Assembly (NCBI RefSeq): GCF_000478825.2
Contig: NZ_CP007542.1
Span: 2,542,001 to 2,606,000 of the forward strand
Direction: 5' to 3'
DNA from: Synechocystis sp. PCC 6714
Lineage (GTDB): Bacteria; Cyanobacteriota; Cyanobacteriia; Cyanobacteriales; Microcystaceae
Length of the DNA: 64,000 bases
The translations under genes and the position numbers were made by a program. The notes below the pieces were generated by a model. That model worked only from the letters and a program-made list of their open reading frames with translations. It was not told the DNA's origin and made no database searches. Each line of letters starts with the position of its first letter. The first letter of the stretch is position 1. Shown here piece after piece: positions 10,883-19,949 of this stretch.

Positions 10883-12874
10883 ATGGGGACTTCTGCGTCC
10901 AATCCGACAGCAATACTACAAACTCTGCAGGATTTTCTGCGTAAATTGTGGTCTGAATTTAACCTGCAAACCCGGTTGATGGCGGCGGCCACCCTGGTGG
11001 TTTCCCTGTTGATGACTGGGCTAACTTTTTGGGCGGTGAATACCATTCAAGAGGATGCCCAATTGGTGGATACTCGCTTTGGCCGGGATGTGGGTCTGCT
11101 TTTAGCGGCCAACGTTGCCCCCATGATTGCGGACAAAAATTTGACGGAGGTGGCCCGGTTTTCCAGCCGCTTTTATGAAAATACCTCCAATATCCGTTAC
11201 ATGATCTATGCCGACCCTTCCGGCAAGATCTTTTTTGGCATTCCCTACTCTGAAGAAACTGTCCAAAATTCCCTTACCCTAGAGCGTCGCATCGAATTAC
11301 CCCAGATTGATCCCCACAATTTTGACCAGCCCTTTGTGCGGCAACACCACACCCCCAACGGTGACGTTACCGATGTGTTTATTCCCTTGCAATATCAGGG
11401 CAATTCCCTCGGTGTATTGGCGATCGGCATTAACCCTAACCCCGCCGCTGTTAATTCTTCTAACCTAACCAGGGATGTCACCATTGCCGTTTTCATTTCC
11501 ATCTGGGTGATGGTAATTCTCGGAGCGGTATTCAATGCTTTGACCATCACGCAACCGATTAAAGAATTGTTATTGGGGGTAAAAAACATTGCCGCCGGTA
11601 ACTTTAAGCAAAGGATTAACTTACCCTTTGGGGGGGAACTGGGGGAATTAATTGTCAACTTCAACGAAATGGCGGAGCGGTTGGAACGATACGAAGCCCA
11701 AAATATTGAGGAATTAACCGCCGAAAAAGCTAAGCTGGATACCCTCGTTTCCACGATCGCCGACGGGGCCATGCTGGTGGATACCAATTTACAGTTATTG
11801 CTGGTCAATCCCACGGCCCGGCGCCTATTTGCCTGGGAAAATAAGCCTATTATTGGGGAAAATTTACTGGAAAATTTGCCACCGGAAATCACCGCTCAAC
11901 TTACCCAACCCCTACGGGAACTAGCCTCTGACCAGGGTAGTTTGCTGTTTGGCCCGCACCATCAACCCCAGGAACCAGATCAAGATAACACCTACGCTCC
12001 AGAAGAATTTCGCATTAGCCTAACCCAACCAGTTCCCCGCACCATTCGGCTAATGTTGACCCAGGTGTTGGATCAAACCAGGGAAAATTTGCGGGGCATT
12101 GTCATGACGGTGCAGGACATCACCAGGGAAGTGGAATTAAACGAGGCTAAAAGTCAGTTTATTAGTAATGTTTCCCATGAATTGAGAACACCTTTGTTCA
12201 ATATTAAATCCTTCATTGAAACCCTAAGTGAGTTTGGGGAAGATTTGAGTGAAGTGGAGCGCAAAGAGTTTTTAGAAACCGCCAACCATGAGACCGATCG
12301 CCTTAGCCGTTTGGTCAATGACGTACTGGATTTGTCCAGGCTAGAGTCGTCAAAAATTTATCAATTGGATGCGGTGGATTTACATCAATTAATTGAGCAA
12401 AGTTTACGGACCTACCAACTCAATGCCAAGGATAAACAATTACAATTGGAGAAAATTTTAGATCCGGATTTGCCCCTGGCCCTGGGGAACTATGATTTAC
12501 TACTCCAGGTAATGACCAATTTAATTGGCAATTCCCTTAAATTTACTAAAGCGGGAGGAAAAATCATTGTCCGGGCCTACCCCCTCCACCGCAGTAACCT
12601 CAGACCAGAGGAGGGAGCGGGGCTAGTACGGGTGGAAATTGCCGACACTGGCATTGGCATCGACCAGGAGGATCAAAGTGCTATTTTTGAGCGTTTCTTT
12701 CGCGTGGAAAACCGTGTCCACACTTTGGAGGGCACTGGCCTGGGGCTTTCCATTGTGAAAAATATTATTGCTAAGCACCAAAGCCAAATCCACTTGGTCA
12801 GCGAAGTGGGGGTGGGTACGACTTTTTGGTTTGACTTGGCGGTGTACCAATCCATGGTGATGGTGGTGGGCTAG
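10883..12874 (+). CDS. hik33: Multistress sensor histidine kinase Hik33/DspA (NblS)
   Basis: Membrane-bound kinase conserved in cyanobacteria that governs responses to high light, cold and osmotic stress, acting with RpaB. It has 663 residues. Transmembrane helices are at about 32-55 and 190-215 and flank a periplasmic sensor region. A HAMP domain (TQPIKELLLGVKNIAAGNF), a coiled coil, a PAS domain (about 285-400) and the kinase core follow. The phosphoacceptor is His432 in NVSHELRTPLF. The ATPase boxes are NLIGNSLKFT, DTGIGI and GTGLGLSIV. The ATG has an AAGGAGA site upstream (10874-10880), and a -10-like TAGAAT is at 10853-10858. Confidence 0.96.
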   Translation: MGTSASNPTAILQTLQDFLRKLWSEFNLQTRLMAAATLVVSLLMTGLTFWAVNTIQEDAQLVDTRFGRDVGLLLAANVAPMIADKNLTEVARFSSRFYENTSNIRYMIYADPSGKIFFGIPYSEETVQNSLTLERRIELPQIDPHNFDQPFVRQHHTPNGDVTDVFIPLQYQGNSLGVLAIGINPNPAAVNSSNLTRDVTIAVFISIWVMVILGAVFNALTITQPIKELLLGVKNIAAGNFKQRINLPFGGELGELIVNFNEMAERLERYEAQNIEELTAEKAKLDTLVSTIADGAMLVDTNLQLLLVNPTARRLFAWENKPIIGENLLENLPPEITAQLTQPLRELASDQGSLLFGPHHQPQEPDQDNTYAPEEFRISLTQPVPRTIRLMLTQVLDQTRENLRGIVMTVQDITREVELNEAKSQFISNVSHELRTPLFNIKSFIETLSEFGEDLSEVERKEFLETANHETDRLSRLVNDVLDLSRLESSKIYQLDAVDLHQLIEQSLRTYQLNAKDKQLQLEKILDPDLPLALGNYDLLLQVMTNLIGNSLKFTKAGGKIIVRAYPLHRSNLRPEEGAGLVRVEIADTGIGIDQEDQSAIFERFFRVENRVHTLEGTGLGLSIVKNIIAKHQSQIHLVSEVGVGTTFWFDLAVYQSMVMVVG

Positions 12875-12893
12875 ATGCCAATGGCCTCTATGG

Positions 12894-14219
12894 CTAATCA
12901 CTAAATTTTCCTATTTGTCTGATTCCCTCTTCCCCCATTAAATAATCCACAAATTGCCTGGCGGTGCGGCCCGATCGCCCGTTATGGCGGGTGGCCCATT
13001 GTTTTGCCCGGAAATCTAATTCCGTCGTCGATAAATTAACACCAGCCTGTGTAGCTAAATGGTGGACTATTTCTAAATAAACATCTTGGTTGGCAGGCAG
13101 AAACGTCAGGGTCAAACCAAAACGATCACTAAAAGATAATTTTTCCTGCACCGTGTCCCAAGCCTGTACTTCATCGGCATCCTGGGGCGAAGGGCGATCG
13201 CCAAAGAATTCCCGGATTAAATGGCGGCGGTTACTGGTGGCATAGATGACCACATTGGCGGGCCGGGCGACTAAATCCCCTTCCAAAACTACTTTGAGAT
13301 TTTTAAAACGCTCATCTTCCTCTTCAAAGGACAAATCATCGACAAAAATAATAAATTTCTGGGGATAATGGCGTAGTTTTTCCACCAGAACAGGCAAAGA
13401 TTCTAAATCCGCCAGGGAAACTTCCACCAACCGCAAACCCCGATCGCCATAGTGATTCAGTAGCGCCTTAACTAGGGAAGATTTACCACTGCCCCGACTG
13501 CCGTAGAGCAACACATTCAAGGCCGGTAGTCCCCGCAATAAACATTCCGTATTTTGGCAGAGGGCCTTCTGGGGTTCATCGTAGCCCACCAAATCGCTCA
13601 ATTTAACGGCATCAGCATGGACAATACCCCGCAATTCCCCTTGCTGCCAACGGAAAGCCCGGTAATGGGCCACTGCTCCCACCCCATGGTCACGGTAATG
13701 GTCCACCACATAGCTAAGGTTTTCCCCCCAGCTTTGGCCGTTGTCCCCAGGAAAACTAATCTGGTTAGGCATTTGCCAAGCACTCAAGCCCACATGGGTT
13801 TGGGAAGCAATAATTAACCACTGTAAAATCTGCTCCGTTGGGCATTGGTAAACCATTTGGATCAAATTCAGATCATGGCGGGCCGCCTCCAGCAAACTTT
13901 CCGGCAGTTCGGTCAAATCTTCCCCCTGCACCCGCACACTAAAGGGATTCTCATCCGTTAACAGGCGATCGAGCAAAAAATCCTGCCAACTTTTGCCAGA
14001 AGCGGCCAAACGACGAAACCAATGGCCATAGGCCTGCAAACAAACCGTGGCCTCAGGCCTTTGATTGGTACCGTTATGGTGTAAATATCGCAGTAAGTCT
14101 AAAAATGCTTCCCCAATGGGATGGTGAAAAATGCCCTGGTACAGCAACAGACTAGAAACTTGATGGTATAAAGCTTTGCTGGATGTGGCGAGCACAGGAG
14201 CCGGGTAGGAATCCGTCAT
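12894..14219 (-). CDS. AAA ATPase of the DUF815 family
   Basis: ATPase of 441 residues from the ATG at 14219. The N-terminal 200 residues are a variable adaptor. The ATPase domain has Walker A GSRGSGKSS near residue 245, Walker B FIIFVDDLSFE, and a sensor region VVIYATSNRRHLIREFFGDR. DUF815 proteins are predicted ATPases of unknown function. It begins 29 bases after the stop of the ParA-like gene in the same direction, so the two are probably co-transcribed. It converges with hik33, leaving 19 bases between the two stops. Confidence 0.85.
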   Translation of the reverse strand: MTDSYPAPVLATSSKALYHQVSSLLLYQGIFHHPIGEAFLDLLRYLHHNGTNQRPEATVCLQAYGHWFRRLAASGKSWQDFLLDRLLTDENPFSVRVQGEDLTELPESLLEAARHDLNLIQMVYQCPTEQILQWLIIASQTHVGLSAWQMPNQISFPGDNGQSWGENLSYVVDHYRDHGVGAVAHYRAFRWQQGELRGIVHADAVKLSDLVGYDEPQKALCQNTECLLRGLPALNVLLYGSRGSGKSSLVKALLNHYGDRGLRLVEVSLADLESLPVLVEKLRHYPQKFIIFVDDLSFEEEDERFKNLKVVLEGDLVARPANVVIYATSNRRHLIREFFGDRPSPQDADEVQAWDTVQEKLSFSDRFGLTLTFLPANQDVYLEIVHHLATQAGVNLSTTELDFRAKQWATRHNGRSGRTARQFVDYLMGEEGIRQIGKFSD

Positions 14220-14248
14220 AGGGTTAGAGAAAACAAATCTCAACAAGT

Positions 14249-14836
14249 CTAGGGTAAAATCTCCTGACCCACTGCCTTGTAGCGTCCCCAGGCCAGGTGG
14301 GAACGGGGATCAGCGTAATCACGAATAATCACCCCCGATTGGGAAGCCCGCTCAAAGGCCACCAGCAGAGGAATTTCCGTTGCAAATAGGGGTAAGTTTT
14401 CCGATTCCAATAACTGCCGGGCCTCCCGGCCACTGCGGGTGCGGGCATCCACTTTGGTCAACAAAATTTTGTAATTAACCTTCAGGGAAGCCAACTGCTC
14501 CGCCGCCTTTAAGGTGGCATCCAAATCCAGATGGTTGGGGGTAGTGGGAATAATTAACAGATCGCTCCCCTCCGCCAAATCCCGAAACTCATCTAGCTCC
14601 GGCATCGCCCTGGTGTCCACCACAATGTGGGGATATTTACGGATCAAGGCAGTGGAACCGGCCTGGGAAGCCACATAAAAAGGTAGTTTTTCCTCCCTGG
14701 CCCAAATTAAGGCCGAACGGTTACGGTCTGCATCAATGAGCAAAGTTTGATCTTTTTGTTGCAGATAGGCCGCCAGGTGAACAGCGGTGGTGGTTTTCCC
14801 AACGCCCCCTTTGAGGGCAGTGATGGCAATAATCAT
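14249..14836 (-). CDS. ParA/MinD-like P-loop ATPase
   Basis: Short ParA-family ATPase (195 residues) with the deviant Walker A KGGVGKTTT at residues 9-17, a switch region IVVDTRAMPELDEF and LLIIPTTPNHLDLD. No DNA-binding N-terminal domain and no neighbouring ParB are present, so it is an orphan (type Ib-like) member. Such ATPases position plasmids, carboxysomes or other cargo; its cargo here is unknown. It is followed after 29 bases by the DUF815 ATPase and is separated from psbD by a terminator. Confidence 0.85.
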   Translation of the reverse strand: MIIAITALKGGVGKTTTAVHLAAYLQQKDQTLLIDADRNRSALIWAREEKLPFYVASQAGSTALIRKYPHIVVDTRAMPELDEFRDLAEGSDLLIIPTTPNHLDLDATLKAAEQLASLKVNYKILLTKVDARTRSGREARQLLESENLPLFATEIPLLVAFERASQSGVIIRDYADPRSHLAWGRYKAVGQEILP

Positions 14837-14850
14837 CGGCTACGGCAAAA

Positions 14851-14876
14851 GAAAAGGAGAGCGGTGACACTCTCCC
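14851..14876 (-). terminator. Rho-independent terminator downstream of psbD
   Basis: On the minus strand GGAGAG and CTCTCC pair around an 8-base loop and are followed directly by TTTTCTTTT. It lies about 80 bases beyond the psbD stop and 15 bases before the ParA start codon, so it should insulate parA from psbD transcription. Confidence 0.75.
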
Positions 14877-14957
14877 AACTTTAGCTAATTGCTGATATTT
14901 TTCTCAATTAGTTTTGATTTTTAGTCATTTTTCAACGAAATGAGCACTTTCCAAAAC

Positions 14958-16016
14958 CTAGAGAGCATTACCCCGGGGAAGGACTTCCTCAGGGAAGATA
15001 AAGTTTTCATGGGGTTGATCTTGGGGAGCCATCCAAGCGCGCATCCCTTCGTTCAACAAAATGTTTTTCGTATAAAACGTTTCAAATTCCGGGTCTTCAG
15101 CGGCCCGCAGTTCCTGGGATACGAAGTCGTAGGCCCGCAGGTTCAGAGCCAAACCAACAATACCCACGGAGCTCATCCATAACCCCGTTACCGGTACAAA
15201 CAGCATGAAGAAGTGCAACCACCGTTTGTTGGAGAACGCAATGCCGAAAATCTGAGACCAGAAACGGTTAGCGGTCACCATGGAGTAGGTTTCTTCCGCT
15301 TGGGTGGGTTCAAAGGCCCGGAAAGTGTTGGAATCTTCCCCATCTTCAAACAGGGTATTCTCCACCGTGGCACCGTGGATAGCACATAACAGTGCACCGC
15401 CCAAAATCCCCGCAACCCCCATCATGTGGAAGGGGTTCAACGTCCAGTTGTGGAAACCTTGCAGGAACAAAATGAACCGGAAGATTCCCGCTACCCCAAA
15501 GCTGGGGGCAAAGAACCAACTGGATTGTCCCAAGGGATACATCAAAAAGACACTGACAAACACCGCAATGGGGCCAGAAAAGGCAATGGCGTTGTAGGGA
15601 CGAATACCCACCAGCCGGGAAATTTCAAACTGACGGAGCATAAAGCCAATCAGACCAAAGGCACCGTGGAGGGCAACGAAGGGCCACAAACCACCGATTT
15701 GAAACCAACGGGTCAGGTTACCCTGGGCTTCGGGACCCCAGAGGAACAGCAGGGAATGGCCGAAGGCATCGGCGGGGGAAGATACCGCCACAGTGAGGAA
15801 GTTAGCCCCTTCCAAGTAGGAACTAGCCAGACCGTGGGTGTACCAGGAAGTAACGAAGGTGGTGCCGGTTAGCCATCCCCCCAGGGCCATGAAAGCGCAG
15901 GGGAAGAGTAGCAAACCAGACCAACCAATAAATACGAAACGATCACGCTTTAACCAATCGTCGAGGACATCAAACCATCCTCTTTCGACTGGGGCGCGTC
16001 CGACTGCAATGGTCAT
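14958..16016 (-). CDS. psbD: Photosystem II D2 protein
   Basis: Reaction-centre subunit D2 that carries the pheophytin and QA side of photosystem II. It has 352 residues with five transmembrane helices. Key residues are in place: redox-active Tyr160 (VFLMYPLG), His189, the P680 ligand His197 (LNPFHMMG) and the iron-binding histidine downstream. No psbC follows, so this is the monocistronic copy, equivalent to psbD2 of PCC 6803, which is high-light responsive there. The ATG at 16016 has a GGAG site about 10 bases upstream. Confidence 0.97.
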
Positions 16017-16044
16017 GGCGCAAAATCTCCAGAATAATAATTAC

Positions 16045-16062
16045 GAAGGAAAATTTTCCTTC
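16045..16062. repeat. 18-bp perfect palindrome in the psbD leader
   Basis: GAAGGAAAATTTTCCTTC is a perfect 18-bp inverted repeat lying 29 bases upstream of the psbD start codon. It could be an operator, or a hairpin in the 5' untranslated RNA. Confidence 0.7.
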
Positions 16063-16139
16063 CCGATCGCCTCTCGCCGCTCATTCCCTAGGGGATTGGG
16101 ACAAAAATGAGAAAGAACCGGGAAATCTTAATTTTTCTT

Positions 16140-16157
16140 AATGTTCGCCATTGTAAA
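16140..16157 (-). promoter_or_regulatory. Weak HLR1-like repeat upstream of psbD
   Basis: On the minus strand TTTACAAT (16157-16150) matches an HLR1 half-site fully. The second half CGAACATT, 10 bases on, matches only in its last five positions. The site is about 125 bases upstream of the start codon. Confidence 0.35.
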
Positions 16158-16239
16158 GCAAATTTTGGCAATCTGCCAGGGGCTAAGGGGTTGGGAACTC
16201 GTTAGAGTACAATTCACCCCATTGAAACTCCTTTTCCCC

Positions 16240-17469
16240 CTAAGTTTTCATTAACGCCGATACCAGGCGATCGCCAGCCATTCTTCCCCCCGCCAAGTTC
16301 CGGGCCACAGGGCCCAATTGAAGGGCGGCGGCCCCTCCCAGAATATGCAGATTGGAACCGGCCCAACTCAGGTCATGGTTTAACACGGGCAAGCCATTCA
16401 CCGTCGGTATGGGCTGGGTTGATCGAATCCCCGCCAGGAGCGACCATTGGTCAACATTGATGGTACTGCCAGTACAAAGCCAAAGGCGATTAATGTCCAA
16501 ATGAGCAACGCAGTCATGGATACCGGCATAGTTGCAACTCACCTGCCAGTGATTGTCCTGCCATTGGACCCCGGTAATTTGGCAATGCTCGTAAAAAATT
16601 AGTTGTCCCTCTTTTTCCAAACGGCGCAGATGGGCCAGGACAGGGGGGGTGAGGGAACCACCATTGCGGGCATTTTGAATTAATTGCCAACGTTTTTCCC
16701 AGTTGGGTTCTGCGGCAAAACCCTTTAGGTATTTCGGGCCCAGCCAACCAGGTTCCGCATCAAAAAGTTTGCTGTAGAATTTCCGTCGGGCCATCAAAAT
16801 CACCTGGGCCCCCCGCTTGATGGCTCCGATCGCCAAATGGCCACTGGTTAGTCCACTGCCAACAATGAGAATTTTTTCCCCAGCGGGGTTTATGGTCCTC
16901 AAATCTATTTTTTCTGAATGCAATAGGGCATGGGATGGATAGGGGCCACGAATTTGATCAACCCAAGCAGGAATTTGGGCTTTTCCCCCGGCGATCGCCA
17001 ACACCACCCGACGGGCCAGGATGGATTCTCCGGTGCTTAACCAAAGACAAAATCGTTGACGACCTCGATGGGTCAAGGGTTCTATTTCCCTCACCAGGGC
17101 AGGGTAAACCAAATTTTGCAACTGCCAACATCGGATGACATCTTGGCAAAATTCCCAAAACAGAGACGTACTCGGTAAATCATAGGGGGGAAATAATTCC
17201 TGGGGCCGCTGTTCAGCAAAAGTCCGCAGGGCATGGGGGTTGGGGTCGGGATGGTGCACCGCTGGAGATCGCAGATGGGCAATTTCCGCCGCCGCAAATT
17301 GAGAATGCCAACGTTGCAGCCAATCGCCACTGGGATCGAACACTATAAATCTTCCCCGTAAGCGCTTTCTTTTTTGCAACAAATGGGTCACTAGGGTCAA
17401 CGCCTGGGGACCGGCTCCGGCGATCGCCAGATCAATGGACTTGGGCAAGGCTCTGGGCTGGGGTACCAT
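16240..17469 (-). CDS. FAD/NAD(P)-binding protein, iron-regulated
   Basis: Flavoprotein-like enzyme of 409 residues with two dinucleotide folds: an N-terminal FAD site AIAGAGPQALTLVTHLL (residues 15-31) and an NAD(P) site LIVGSGLTSGHLAIGA near residue 200. The layout recalls the FAD-dependent N-hydroxylating monooxygenase/lysine oxygenase group (FAD_NAD_binding families), but the substrate cannot be told. A Fur box and a promoter sit directly on the start codon, so expression is expected in iron shortage. That would fit a role in siderophore or iron handling, which is inference. No ribosome binding site is seen. Confidence 0.8.
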   Translation of the reverse strand: MVPQPRALPKSIDLAIAGAGPQALTLVTHLLQKRKRLRGRFIVFDPSGDWLQRWHSQFAAAEIAHLRSPAVHHPDPNPHALRTFAEQRPQELFPPYDLPSTSLFWEFCQDVIRCWQLQNLVYPALVREIEPLTHRGRQRFCLWLSTGESILARRVVLAIAGGKAQIPAWVDQIRGPYPSHALLHSEKIDLRTINPAGEKILIVGSGLTSGHLAIGAIKRGAQVILMARRKFYSKLFDAEPGWLGPKYLKGFAAEPNWEKRWQLIQNARNGGSLTPPVLAHLRRLEKEGQLIFYEHCQITGVQWQDNHWQVSCNYAGIHDCVAHLDINRLWLCTGSTINVDQWSLLAGIRSTQPIPTVNGLPVLNHDLSWAGSNLHILGGAAALQLGPVARNLAGGRMAGDRLVSALMKT

Positions 17470-17474
17470 AAATA

Positions 17475-17503
17475 ATGATAATGATTATCGTTAGGTTCAA
17501 CAA
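17475..17503 (-). promoter_or_regulatory. Fur box over a probably leaderless promoter
   Basis: TGATAATGATTATCG at 17476-17490 matches the 7-1-7 Fur motif TGATAATxATTATCA with one mismatch. The longer stretch 17471-17489 matches the 19-bp Fur consensus at 17 positions. On the minus strand it lies across a promoter with -35 TTGTTG (17503-17498), a 17-base spacer and -10 TATCAT (17480-17475), so bound Fur would block RNA polymerase. The start codon at 17469 falls at the expected transcription start. Confidence 0.8.
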
Positions 17504-17671
17504 AACGACATCCTAGGGGCCAACCTGAAAGAAAATCAAGCTCATCCATGGCCCTGCCCATCTGCCAAGCTGTCCCTTCGAGCTAGCCTATTTTCCGAGC
17601 TTTTGCCCTACAACTTGAAAATGATTGTGCTCGACCTCAACCGTATTTGGTAGTTGCTAAGTTACTAGTTT

Positions 17672-17911
17672 TTAGAAATATTCAACTTTGGGATTTACTG
17701 CCCCATTGCTAGAACCAGAAAAACGATGGGGCCGTAGGAGTAGTTGTTGTAAAGAGCGTTGCAACCGCAGACGAGCTTGGTGCTTAGATTGTTGGGCAAT
17801 GGTGAGGGACTGTTGGGGCAAAGTGGTAATTTCACTGGGAATGTTACCCGAGACAGCCAGGGCCACCGCAAAAGCAATGAATGTAGCGAAAACTCCCAAT
17901 TGTTTAAACAT
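17672..17911 (-). CDS. Small exported protein, function unknown
   Basis: A 79-residue protein. The ATG at 17911 is preceded by a perfect GGAGG site on the minus strand six bases away. The first 23 residues (MFKQLGVFATFIAFAVALAV and on) form a signal peptide or a single membrane anchor. The rest is Gln, Arg and Leu rich (QARLRLQRSLQQLLLRPHRF). No family is recognised. It is divergent from the next gene across 75 bases. Confidence 0.65.
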   Translation of the reverse strand: MFKQLGVFATFIAFAVALAVSGNIPSEITTLPQQSLTIAQQSKHQARLRLQRSLQQLLLRPHRFSGSSNGAVNPKVEYF

Positions 17912-17986
17912 AGCTTGCCCTCCTTTCTCACAGACTGGACTTGAGCTAATATTCTAGGAACTATCCAGAATGGCTCACTCGCAAAT

Positions 17987-18631
17987 ATGACAATATCCCA
18001 GGCTCAAAAGGATCCAGGCATTTTGCAGACAGTTTCGCTTTTGACTGCCTACTGTTTCGACCTGCGGGGACTGGCCCCAAAGCAGGTAATTAATAGTTGG
18101 CTCAAGGATTTTTCGGCCCTGTGGATTCGTCTGGCGGTGATCGAAGCCCTTTACCTAGGCCGTTATAAGGCGGTTTCGGTAGAACATTTGCTGAAATTCT
18201 GGCACAAAAAAGGGCAACCTAATCTTCACTTTTCTGCTGAGTTTGAACGCTTGGTTTCCCGAAATTTGCCCAGATCTCTGGCGATCGCCACGGACGAATC
18301 AATGGAGGAGTTGACTAAGCTGTGCGACCAGTCATGGCCGTTAAAGGTTCCTGCTTTGGCACAGGAAAAATCGCCCCCATCATCAGAGCGAAAATTTTCC
18401 TTGGCTGACCCAGAGGGTCTGCCACCCCTGCCCTGGCATCACCGTGACCCTAAAAATATCCAGCCCCAGAGTAAAGACAATTTCACAACCCCCGATATGT
18501 TTGGGGAAGCACCAACAAATCGAGTCCCGGGGCCAGCCCCTTCCATTGAACAATTCATTCCCATTACCCAGGAATCGGATCTGCTCCATCGGCTCCAGTT
18601 AGTGCTCAGTCAGGAAAGCGAAAATGTTTAA
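17987..18631 (+). CDS. Conserved hypothetical cyanobacterial protein
   Basis: A 214-residue soluble protein. The first 110 residues look folded and helical (TVSLLTAYCFDLRGLAPKQV and IRLAVIEALYLGRYKAVSVE); the middle (about 120-185) is Pro-rich and probably disordered. The helical part resembles a conserved cyanobacterial domain of unknown function. Its last 8 bases overlap the start of the next gene, so the two are translationally coupled. Confidence 0.75.
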   Translation: MTISQAQKDPGILQTVSLLTAYCFDLRGLAPKQVINSWLKDFSALWIRLAVIEALYLGRYKAVSVEHLLKFWHKKGQPNLHFSAEFERLVSRNLPRSLAIATDESMEELTKLCDQSWPLKVPALAQEKSPPSSERKFSLADPEGLPPLPWHHRDPKNIQPQSKDNFTTPDMFGEAPTNRVPGPAPSIEQFIPITQESDLLHRLQLVLSQESENV

Positions 18632-19091
18632 AGCAAAAATTTCCTCCGGCAAACGATGGAGTTCAATGGTCGGCTTAGCGGCAGTCTTAACTTTGTTCTC
18701 TGCTAATCCAGGCTACGGACAAAGTAACCAAAACAGTTTTTACAATCCCATCATCATCAGTCCCAATGCAACAATTAACGATCGCCTAACGGTGGAGGAT
18801 ATGCCCACCGGGGAAGGGGGTTTTGCAAGGGATTATCGCATCAGTCTCCGGGCGGGAGATCAAGTATCCATTGACCTGCGCTCCGATGAGTTCGACACCA
18901 TGGTGATGTTGATCGGTGATGACGGCACCACCATTGTGGCCAACGATGACAGTACGGAGGGAGGAACCAATTCCCTTGCCTTTGCCCGCATTACTGAATC
19001 GGGGGATTACGTTGTCCGAGTCAAAACCTACGCCGCCACTGGGGGAGGAGCATTTTCCCTAGAAGTGACGAAATTACAGCCTGCTCCCTAG
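18624..19091 (+). CDS. Exported PPC-domain protein
   Basis: A 155-residue protein with a signal peptide (SMVGLAAVLTLFSANPGYGQ, cleavage likely near residue 33). It is followed by one bacterial pre-peptidase C-terminal (PPC) beta-sandwich: YRISLRAGDQVSIDLRS, DTMVMLIGDDG, and GDYVVRVKTY near the end. PPC domains usually hang on secreted proteases; here the domain stands alone, so it may be a periplasmic binding module. Overlaps the upstream gene by 8 bases. Ends 18 bases inside a convergent gene. Confidence 0.8.
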   Translation: MFKAKISSGKRWSSMVGLAAVLTLFSANPGYGQSNQNSFYNPIIISPNATINDRLTVEDMPTGEGGFARDYRISLRAGDQVSIDLRSDEFDTMVMLIGDDGTTIVANDDSTEGGTNSLAFARITESGDYVVRVKTYAATGGGAFSLEVTKLQPAP

Positions 19092-19904
19092 GGGATTAAG
19101 GCGATAATATTTCTGCAAAAGTTGATAGAGTTGCCCATGGTTCCGTTGTAGCTCTTGCCCTTTTTCAAAAAAAGTTTCCGTCACCACCGCAAAAAATTCA
19201 CAGGGGTTGGTGGCTCCATAGGGGTCGATGACAGTGGGTAAATTATTTTCCAACTGGCTGAGCAGTTGTTGGTATTCCTCGGTAAAGACCGATCGCCAGC
19301 GTTGATAGTCATTGTTGCGAGATAATTTGGGCACTCCATTCATAGCTCCGTCCCCCATATCCAACTGGTGGGCAAACTCATGGAAAATAACATTATGACC
19401 GTCCTGCCACCGTTCCAAATCCCAGGCGATGGTACCCCAGGCAAGGATTAATTGCCCTGCCCTATCCCAGGATTCCCCGGCTCGAATGGTATCTTCTTCT
19501 TCTACCACGTAACCGTCGGGGGAGGTAATTTGCCGAACTTGAAAAGCATCGGGGTAAACAAGGATTGTATCTAGCCGGGGGTAGGGATTACTGCCTAATT
19601 CCAACGCTAGATAGCAAGCTTGGGCGGCAATGACCAACCGCACTTCATCGGTTAAAACAAAATCATTACAACCAATAAATTGTTTTTGCTGCAGAAATAA
19701 CTGAATTTTCGCCTCTAGTTTCTGCCTTTGCTGGGGGGAAAATTGGGAATAAAAAGGTAGGCGATCGCCTAAAATTGCTTGCCAATGGGGGGGCAGGGGA
19801 CGATGGAAAAGTTGTTTTTCTCGCCAATCGAGCCAATGGGGGTAGCCCCAAATGTAGGCAATAATGCCCAAAAGGATGGTGAGAACAATGGCAGTGGGCA
19901 ACAT
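19074..19904 (-). CDS. MtfA-like zinc peptidase with membrane anchor
   Basis: A 276-residue protein from the ATG at 19904. One N-terminal transmembrane helix (AIVLTILLGIIAYIWGY) is followed by an MtfA (DUF980) domain. The zinc motif HEFAHQLD is intact and the downstream acidic motif is in NPCEFFAVVTETFFEKG. E. coli MtfA is a peptidase acting on the Mlc regulator; no such partner is seen here and the substrate is unknown. The frame is open upstream to 20018, but that extension reads through a dispersed repeat and is rejected. Confidence 0.85.
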   Translation of the reverse strand: MLPTAIVLTILLGIIAYIWGYPHWLDWREKQLFHRPLPPHWQAILGDRLPFYSQFSPQQRQKLEAKIQLFLQQKQFIGCNDFVLTDEVRLVIAAQACYLALELGSNPYPRLDTILVYPDAFQVRQITSPDGYVVEEEDTIRAGESWDRAGQLILAWGTIAWDLERWQDGHNVIFHEFAHQLDMGDGAMNGVPKLSRNNDYQRWRSVFTEEYQQLLSQLENNLPTVIDPYGATNPCEFFAVVTETFFEKGQELQRNHGQLYQLLQKYYRLNPLGSRL

Positions 19905-19949
19905 GAAAAAAAACGGGTAAATCTCTAGGCTAAGAGCAGGTTTCAAAAG

